Shown here piece by piece: positions 31,542 through 36,746 of a stretch of 36,746 nucleotides of DNA. Source of the DNA: ARS1285 sp038045965 (lineage in GTDB: Archaea; Nanobdellota; Nanobdellia; Pacearchaeales; GW2011-AR1); assembly GCA_038045965.1 (NCBI GenBank), contig JBBSXD010000002.1, positions 1 through 36,746 on the forward strand, read 5' to 3'. Made by a program: the position numbers and the translations under genes. The first letter of the stretch is position 1. The number at the start of each line of letters is the position of its first letter. The notes beneath the pieces are model-generated. The model worked only from the letters and a program-made list of their open reading frames with translations, made no database searches and was not told where the DNA came from.

Positions 31542-32783
31542 TTAACTTAACTTCTCATTTATTTTCTTGAGGTTCCATAGGATAATTTTTTGCAATGTCT
31601 GAAAAAGTTTCTCATCTTCTCTTTTCTTTGATCCTTTTGTATAATTAATATATTCATCTAACAATCCAAATGGGATATCAAATATTGGAATATCTTTTAT
31701 CTGTAATAAATAAAATGTAATTAATCTTGTTGTTCTACTGTTTCCATCAACAAAAGGATGTATATGCTGGAACTCATTATGAAAATAAACTGCAAAATTC
31801 AAAATTTTATTAAAAGATAATTTTCTCTTTTTAATAAATTTATTATACTCTTCAAATAAAAAATCTAATTCTTTTTGGACGTTTTTAGCCTTTTTTATTT
31901 TAAAATTAGGATTTCCTTTAATATAAACTTCTTCAGCTCTTATTTTGCCAGCAATGCTTGGAATATGATTCATTGCTATTTTGTGATAATTAAGAATTAA
32001 ATTTATATTTAAAACTTTTTTTTGTACGCTATCCTGCAACATCTGTAAAATAGCATTTTGATAGTTTTTTATTTCTTCAACATCTAAAGCTTTCAAATTA
32101 CCGGGAATAATTTTATCTTGCAATATTTTAAAAGTCTCTGATAAAGTTACAGGATTTCCTTCTATCGAAAGACTATGATAAGTAAATGATATCTCAAACT
32201 CTTTTACAATATTTCTGTATAGATTCTCGTCTTTCCTTTTTAATCTCTTAAAAATATTTAATTCTCTTTCTATTTCTTTATTATACAAGTAAGAACTTTC
32301 TTTAATAATCTGATTTTTGTAATTAAAATAAACAAGAATATTATTTAACAAAACATTATAAAATATTTTTACTCTTAATGGTTTTTTTGATATAATAAGG
32401 GCCAATCCAAATCTATTCAACATTTCTGTATATTTTTTAAAAGTTCTTGGATGTACACCTGCATCATCTGAAGTAATTTCTTCCTTTTGTAAAGTTTTAC
32501 TTAAGAATGCTGCGAAATTCTTATCAAGCAGATAATTATAACTAACATTATTCTTTAAACAATGTTGAATTATGCCGTATAAAATCTCTGTTTTTTTGTT
32601 TATATTCACTTCAAAACCATGTTTAGTTTTCCTTAAAAGATTTAAAGCAACAAGTTCTCTAAGCTGTTTGTGGATTGCATGATAATCTTCTTGAGATTTA
32701 TTAAATTCTCTTACAACATCTACAGGTCTCATGGAAAATCTATTCTTATACATTAATTCAAAAATATCATATTTAGTTACCAT
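31542..32783 (-). CDS. Fic-family AMP-transferase with N-terminal winged helix
   Basis: The order is a winged-helix-like DNA-binding domain (about 1-60), a helical linker and the Fic domain (about 195-370). The active-site loop is HPFVDGNSRTTR (342-353) with catalytic His342; the usual GNGR is GNSR here. An inhibitory-helix motif SLSIEGN (204-210) matches (S/T)xxxE(G/N), placing the regulatory glutamate (Glu208) before the core as in self-inhibited class II Fic proteins. Such proteins AMPylate a target, often a topoisomerase, chaperone or themselves. The DNA-binding domain suggests autoregulation. TTTTTAAATATAAAA lies about 25 nt before the ATG. Length 413 aa. Confidence 0.9.
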   Translation of the reverse strand: MVTKYDIFELMYKNRFSMRPVDVVREFNKSQEDYHAIHKQLRELVALNLLRKTKHGFEVNINKKTEILYGIIQHCLKNNVSYNYLLDKNFAAFLSKTLQKEEITSDDAGVHPRTFKKYTEMLNRFGLALIISKKPLRVKIFYNVLLNNILVYFNYKNQIIKESSYLYNKEIERELNIFKRLKRKDENLYRNIVKEFEISFTYHSLSIEGNPVTLSETFKILQDKIIPGNLKALDVEEIKNYQNAILQMLQDSVQKKVLNINLILNYHKIAMNHIPSIAGKIRAEEVYIKGNPNFKIKKAKNVQKELDFLFEEYNKFIKKRKLSFNKILNFAVYFHNEFQHIHPFVDGNSRTTRLITFYLLQIKDIPIFDIPFGLLDEYINYTKGSKKREDEKLFQTLQKIILWNLKKINEKLS

Positions 32784-32885
32784 AATAATATATACTGCTT
32801 TTATATTTAAAAATCTTTCTATATAGCATAAAAAGTAACATATTATGTAATAAATAATGCCAAATATACCCTTATATTCATAGGA

Positions 32886-32920
32886 AAAGACTTATGTCTT
32901 TCACCATAGGATAATCCTAT
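32886..32920. terminator. Paired small hairpins after the surface-protein gene
   Basis: AAAGAC (32886-32891) pairs with GTCTTT (32896-32901) around TTAT, and ATAGGAT (32906-32912) pairs with ATCCTAT (32914-32920) around one base. They lie just beyond the stop of the 894-aa gene (32945) on the minus strand and upstream of fic. A terminator role for the former is the simplest reading. Confidence 0.4.
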
Positions 32921-32944
32921 AAACTATAGAATCAATTAAAATAA

Positions 32945-35629
32945 TTAGAGATAAAATTCTAAATTCAATTCCTTAATCAAAACTCCGTCTTCAAATCTTT
33001 CTATAATATCTATCGTCCCAACAAATTTATTATTTATATCTGATAATTTTAATTCTTTATCAACTTTAGTTATTGATATCTCTTCTTTAGGTAAAGAGAT
33101 ATCACAATCTCTTCTTTGAACCACTTCTCCAACTTCTCCATTTTCATTTGTACAAATTCTACTCTGCTCTCCTCCTAAAATTAAAGAATTTTCATTTAAA
33201 TTATTTAATTCGTAATTAACATTACATTTACCCCATTCTCCGCATACAAAATCTTTAGGAACAATTATTTCTTTATTAATAACCTCCTTAAAAATAATTT
33301 CATTAATATTATTGTTATTTTCAGAAGGACTTTTTGAAGCTGACACACTTGCTCCTCCGCTTCCACTAGCGGCTCCGCCTCCAGAACTACCTCCAGAATC
33401 ACTACTAGTTATATTAAATGTTACAGATGTTCTGTTTTCATTTCCTGCAGTATCATTAACATATATTGTTGCATTATGAGGACCTACTACCCAAGTTATC
33501 GTCGTTAAATTACCACATGATGCAAGAGTTGTATTAACTGAATACGAATCATTTGAATACCAACATGATTCTAAATTAATATCTGACCTCGTATATAAAA
33601 TATCTAAACCAGTATCCGAACTTTCAGTTTTATTTATTGGTGAAGTTATATTCACATCTGGTTTTATACTATCTATCTTAAAACTTCTCGTACTTTTATT
33701 CTGTCTATCAGAAGTATCATTTGCCCATATTGTAACATTATGCAATCCATCTGACCATGTCAGCGTCGTTATATTTCCACATGATGCAAGAGTTATATTA
33801 ACTAAATAAGTATCATTAGAATACCAGCATGATTCTAAATTAGCATCTGATCTTGTATATAAAATATCTAATCCAGTGTCAGAACTATTTGAATTGTTTA
33901 TACTTGGAGTCGTTATAGAAATATCTGGGGGGAGACTATCGTTTAAATGAACAATTAAATTTTTTGTTACTGAACTTAAAATAGGACTATAAAAATTATG
34001 TCCTCCTAAAGAAGAAACGCTGGAATAATTTCCTGCATAAAAACTAAAATTCAAAGTTAAATTAGTGCTTGAACCGCTTATTGCAAAAGTATTATTCCCG
34101 CTAAAGACTTGTGCAGCGGTGCTTGTCCAGCCTCCATCATAATAAGCCACACTTAAATTAATACTGCTATTGGAATAATTAAAAACATCTCCAGTAACAA
34201 CTACTTCTGTATATCCTGAAGATATATTTAGTATGCTTTGATTTCCAAATTCCTGAATTCCAGATGAATTAAATCTAGGAGATTGATTATTATAAATGTC
34301 TAGAACCTGTGCAGCAGTTAAGCTTACGTTCTGGAAAAACATAAATTCATCTATGGATCCGTTGAAATATTCTCCGTAGGTGCTGTTGGTGCCGAGAGAT
34401 AATGTACCGCCAGTAGATATAGATCCAATAGCTCCACAATTTAAACCAGTTCTATTATCTATATATAGAGAAATATTTAAAGTAGATTTATTAACTATAG
34501 CAGATATAAAATGCCACTTACTTACTGTAATATTTTGACCTCCAAAAGGATCTCCACCACTACCACAAATTAATCCGTTAGAATCTGCATCAGTAGTAAT
34601 ATTATTATAAGTAGAAATATATATAATTTTGTTATTATCAAAACTAATTAAAGTTTGTGCTCTCTTTGTAGCATTACTTGACACTTCAGTTTTAAACCAC
34701 ATTGTAAAAGACCAAGGCAAATCTAAATTAGTTGGTAACAATAAGCTCTCGTTCGTCGTACTTTTTGTAACATTAATAAAATCTCCATCGCCATCAAATT
34801 GATAACATCCTCCATACATACCACAAGTTCTATTCCATTTTCCAGTTCCATTCAAGAAAACATCTCCATCATTATCCCATCTTGTAAAATCATATGTAAA
34901 ATTTCCTTTTCTATTCCCATAAATACCAGCTATATTTCTAGTTTCTTGAGTATGATTAACATCAAATGGGTAATATATTACCAACCCGTTAATAGGTAAC
35001 GGTCTTGCTCCACCACTATCATTATAATAAGGACTCTGATTACTAATAACTAAATGTGTAAAATTATTTTCTCTAGTTATGTTTATAGTATTCGTATCTG
35101 AAGAAACATCTGAGATGTTTATTTTTAAAGATAAAGGATCGTATATATAATCAAACTCTATAGAACCATTAACTTTTAAATAAAAGATACTAGTTGAGTT
35201 CTTTAATTTTTCTAGAGAATTCTTGTATAATTTATTTTCTTTAACATAGACATTAAAAAGTAGATTTTCATCATCAGAATAAGCATAAACATTCCCACCT
35301 TTCTCGCTTCTTGCATAAAAACTGATATCATTTAAATTTGAGGGGGACTTTTCAAATTCTAATTTAATAGATTCTCCATCTTTTATTATAACATACTTAT
35401 CATCTTTCTTAATAACTAAATTAAATATATTTTCCATAAAATTCATATCACCATCTAAATGTTCAGCATTAATAATAGATATTATTTTACCAGAATAATC
35501 ATCTTTAATTAATCCAGAATTTTCTTCAAAATTTACTAGATAATAAAAAATTATTAGAATAAAGAATAATATAAAGATAATTATTGCAACTCTATCGCTC
35601 TTTCTATTTATATCCCAAAATTTCACCAT
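32945..35629 (-). CDS. Large surface protein: LamG domain, tandem Ig-like repeats, thrombospondin-like module
   Basis: A signal/anchor helix lies at about 13-32, and the rest is predicted to be outside the cell. A LamG/concanavalin-type lectin domain (about 215-448) begins LVIYYPFDVNHTQE and ends with SIDEFMFFQNVSLTAAQVLD. Two near-identical Ig-like repeats (about 569-652 and 657-741) share SSDTGLDILYTRSD and LESCWYSND, each with a Cys pair. A Gly/Ser linker (743-768) is followed by a thrombospondin-type module (CGEWGKCN, GEQSRICTNENG, QRRDC; about 796-843). Dozens of N-x-S/T sequons indicate N-glycosylation. It is likely an adhesin or part of the cell envelope, perhaps contacting a partner cell. 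Length 894 aa. Confidence 0.82.
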   Translation of the reverse strand: MVKFWDINRKSDRVAIIIFILFFILIIFYYLVNFEENSGLIKDDYSGKIISIINAEHLDGDMNFMENIFNLVIKKDDKYVIIKDGESIKLEFEKSPSNLNDISFYARSEKGGNVYAYSDDENLLFNVYVKENKLYKNSLEKLKNSTSIFYLKVNGSIEFDYIYDPLSLKINISDVSSDTNTINITRENNFTHLVISNQSPYYNDSGGARPLPINGLVIYYPFDVNHTQETRNIAGIYGNRKGNFTYDFTRWDNDGDVFLNGTGKWNRTCGMYGGCYQFDGDGDFINVTKSTTNESLLLPTNLDLPWSFTMWFKTEVSSNATKRAQTLISFDNNKIIYISTYNNITTDADSNGLICGSGGDPFGGQNITVSKWHFISAIVNKSTLNISLYIDNRTGLNCGAIGSISTGGTLSLGTNSTYGEYFNGSIDEFMFFQNVSLTAAQVLDIYNNQSPRFNSSGIQEFGNQSILNISSGYTEVVVTGDVFNYSNSSINLSVAYYDGGWTSTAAQVFSGNNTFAISGSSTNLTLNFSFYAGNYSSVSSLGGHNFYSPILSSVTKNLIVHLNDSLPPDISITTPSINNSNSSDTGLDILYTRSDANLESCWYSNDTYLVNITLASCGNITTLTWSDGLHNVTIWANDTSDRQNKSTRSFKIDSIKPDVNITSPINKTESSDTGLDILYTRSDINLESCWYSNDSYSVNTTLASCGNLTTITWVVGPHNATIYVNDTAGNENRTSVTFNITSSDSGGSSGGGAASGSGGASVSASKSPSENNNNINEIIFKEVINKEIIVPKDFVCGEWGKCNVNYELNNLNENSLILGGEQSRICTNENGEVGEVVQRRDCDISLPKEEISITKVDKELKLSDINNKFVGTIDIIERFEDGVLIKELNLEFYL

Positions 35630-35686
35630 CTTTTAAAACAAAACTTATAAAAATATAGTAAAGTATATTTAATAATTTATCTAGAG

Positions 35687-36746
35687 TTATATTAATTTTC
35701 TTTCTAATAAATACTGGTTAATTCCATTAATTGGTAACAATATATCTCCATTATTCATTGAATCTATAAATATAATCAAAGACCTCTCAAATTCATTGAC
35801 AATTTCCTTAGGAGAAATATTCCTACTTAATCCAGTCAAACCATTTAGAGAATCTAGATAAGAATTAATACTTTTAAAATAAGAGTTTAAAGAACTAATA
35901 TAAGATCTTCTTGCATTCTCATAAAAATAATCTGAATTTGATATTATATTAAAATTATTTAATTTGCTACTAAACAAATCACCCCTAAAATTATTTACTC
36001 TAGAAGAAAAAATACTATTAGGATAATTTTCTAAGAAAGTTTCACTTTCATTTAAAAATCTCTGAAAATTATTAGTTTCTCCCCTAATATAAGAATTATA
36101 ACCATCTATAAGAAGAACAAATTCTCTAAAATATTTAGGTAATAATCCATAACTAATCCCAACTTCAATTTTTCCTTTCAAACTCCTATTATGCCCTTTA
36201 ATCAATGACAAAACAAATTCTTCCGTCCGATAAATAGATCTAAAAAAAGTTTCAGCAACATCTTCATCAAAATTCATTGTAGCTAAATTACTAACAAACC
36301 CTCTATTTTCAAAAGAATTAGAATTATAATCTTTATTATAAAGAGACAATCCATCTTTATCAATAGAAAATTTTCTCCATTCCTTTTCAAAATCAGGATC
36401 TTTTTCAAGAATTTGATTTCCTCTAAAATGACCATACTCATGATGAATATTGATAGTAGAATTTGATCTTAGATTATTCTGTAAAACAATATCTCCATTA
36501 CTCAAATGTCTTCCTTCCTCCATCCCCATAAAATCCAAAGAATGAATATATCTCCCCTGTCCCATTAAGTTTCTATTATAAAATTTATTATTATCTATAG
36601 TAATAGATCTCAATCCTTTAAATTCAGTCTCTTCGTTTAGAACTTGATGTAAACGCAAGGCTTCTGAAAGCATTACCAATCCATAAAGATTATTCTGAGC
36701 ATCTTCCTTAAAAATATGCAAATCAACATCATATAATTCTCTAAAT
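35687..36746 (-). CDS. HExxH metalloprotease-like protein, 5' end beyond the window
   Basis: The frame stays open to the right edge; TTG at 36721 is a possible but not preferred start, and residues upstream of it (ELYDVDLHIF) fit the protein. Counting from that TTG, the zinc motif HEYGH is at 94-98 (INIHHEYGHFR), followed by GFVSNLATMNFDEDVAETFF (about 141-160). A HExxH with a downstream (Y/S)-x-x-(N)-x-x-ED-x-AE-x-F pattern recalls gluzincins of the ATLF/Pro-Pro endopeptidase type, where the second glutamate binds zinc. The C-terminal ~160 residues are helical and Ser/Asn-rich. Substrate and location unknown; no signal peptide can be assessed. Confidence 0.7.
   Translation of the reverse strand, partial: FRELYDVDLHIFKEDAQNNLYGLVMLSEALRLHQVLNEETEFKGLRSITIDNNKFYNRNLMGQGRYIHSLDFMGMEEGRHLSNGDIVLQNNLRSNSTINIHHEYGHFRGNQILEKDPDFEKEWRKFSIDKDGLSLYNKDYNSNSFENRGFVSNLATMNFDEDVAETFFRSIYRTEEFVLSLIKGHNRSLKGKIEVGISYGLLPKYFREFVLLIDGYNSYIRGETNNFQRFLNESETFLENYPNSIFSSRVNNFRGDLFSSKLNNFNIISNSDYFYENARRSYISSLNSYFKSINSYLDSLNGLTGLSRNISPKEIVNEFERSLIIFIDSMNNGDILLPINGINQYLLERKLI

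Noticed and set aside
32886..32920. CRISPR-like short repeats
   Set aside because: Only two small unrelated palindromes with no regular spacing, and no cas genes in the window.

Overview
The window is very AT-rich (roughly three quarters A+T by eye), densely packed and archaeal. The archaeal calls rest on a group II chaperonin (thermosome), ribosomal proteins uL16 (L10e type), eL33 (L35Ae) and uS10 of archaeal type, a RecJ-like DHH phosphoesterase, and tRNA genes without encoded CCA, including a tRNA-Tyr with the archaeal C1-G72 pair. Many genes have a TATA-like box about 25-30 nt before the start codon and little 5' leader, while operon-internal genes use Shine-Dalgarno motifs. The very small proteins, sparse metabolism and many membrane-anchored surface proteins suggest a DPANN archaeon (Woesearchaeota/Pacearchaeota-like); that lineage is an inference.

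Layout. 1-1536: the 3' end of a RelE-like toxin facing a 49-aa antitoxin tail to tail, then a small operon of unknown proteins. 1611-10832: phosphoenolpyruvate synthase with a long disordered tail, a membrane-anchored HtrA-like protease without PDZ, a DHH phosphoesterase/DEAD-box helicase pair, a rhodanese, an ATP-grasp ligase and a nitrilase-family hydrolase. 10893-19742: a 29-aa arginine-rich ORF, tRNA-Asp, a membrane-anchored metzincin with a CARDB-like domain, a holin-like membrane protein, the thermosome, a tandem pair of unknown paralogues, a surface protein, a peroxiredoxin, an MBL-fold hydrolase and tRNA-Tyr. 19743-20751: a second tail-to-tail RelB/RelE-like pair whose toxin is frameshifted, enclosed by a 35-bp direct repeat that carries the promoter of both plus-strand genes. 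20830-26804: a bacterial-type cyclopropane-fatty-acid synthase, the eL33-orf-orf-uL16 operon, twin nested hairpins, a nucleotidyltransferase-domain protein and a membrane protein fused to a Schlafen-type AlbA_2 domain. 26919-29155: small zinc-ribbon proteins, tRNA-Gly, a tRNA-Val 3'-half remnant, a MntA-HepT module and tRNA-Val. 29262-36746: a circularly permuted GTPase, uS10, a decayed nucleotidyltransferase-HEPN pair, a Fic protein, a large glycosylation-rich surface protein and the 3' part of an HExxH metalloprotease-like gene.

How it fits together. Housekeeping genes (translation, folding, gluconeogenesis, RNA/DNA processing) alternate with two kinds of accessory genes. The first is an outward-facing set: HtrA-like protease, metzincin, LamG/Ig-like surface protein, HExxH protein and several single-pass proteins, as expected of an organism that contacts a host or partner cell. 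The second is a dispersed set of toxin-antitoxin and AMPylation genes: two RelBE-like pairs, MntA-HepT, a dead NTase-HEPN pair and Fic. The observations most worth following are the tail-to-tail arrangement seen at both RelBE-like loci, the promoter-bearing direct repeat around one of them, the MntA with an added N-terminal domain and an operator around its TATA box, and the paired nested hairpins.
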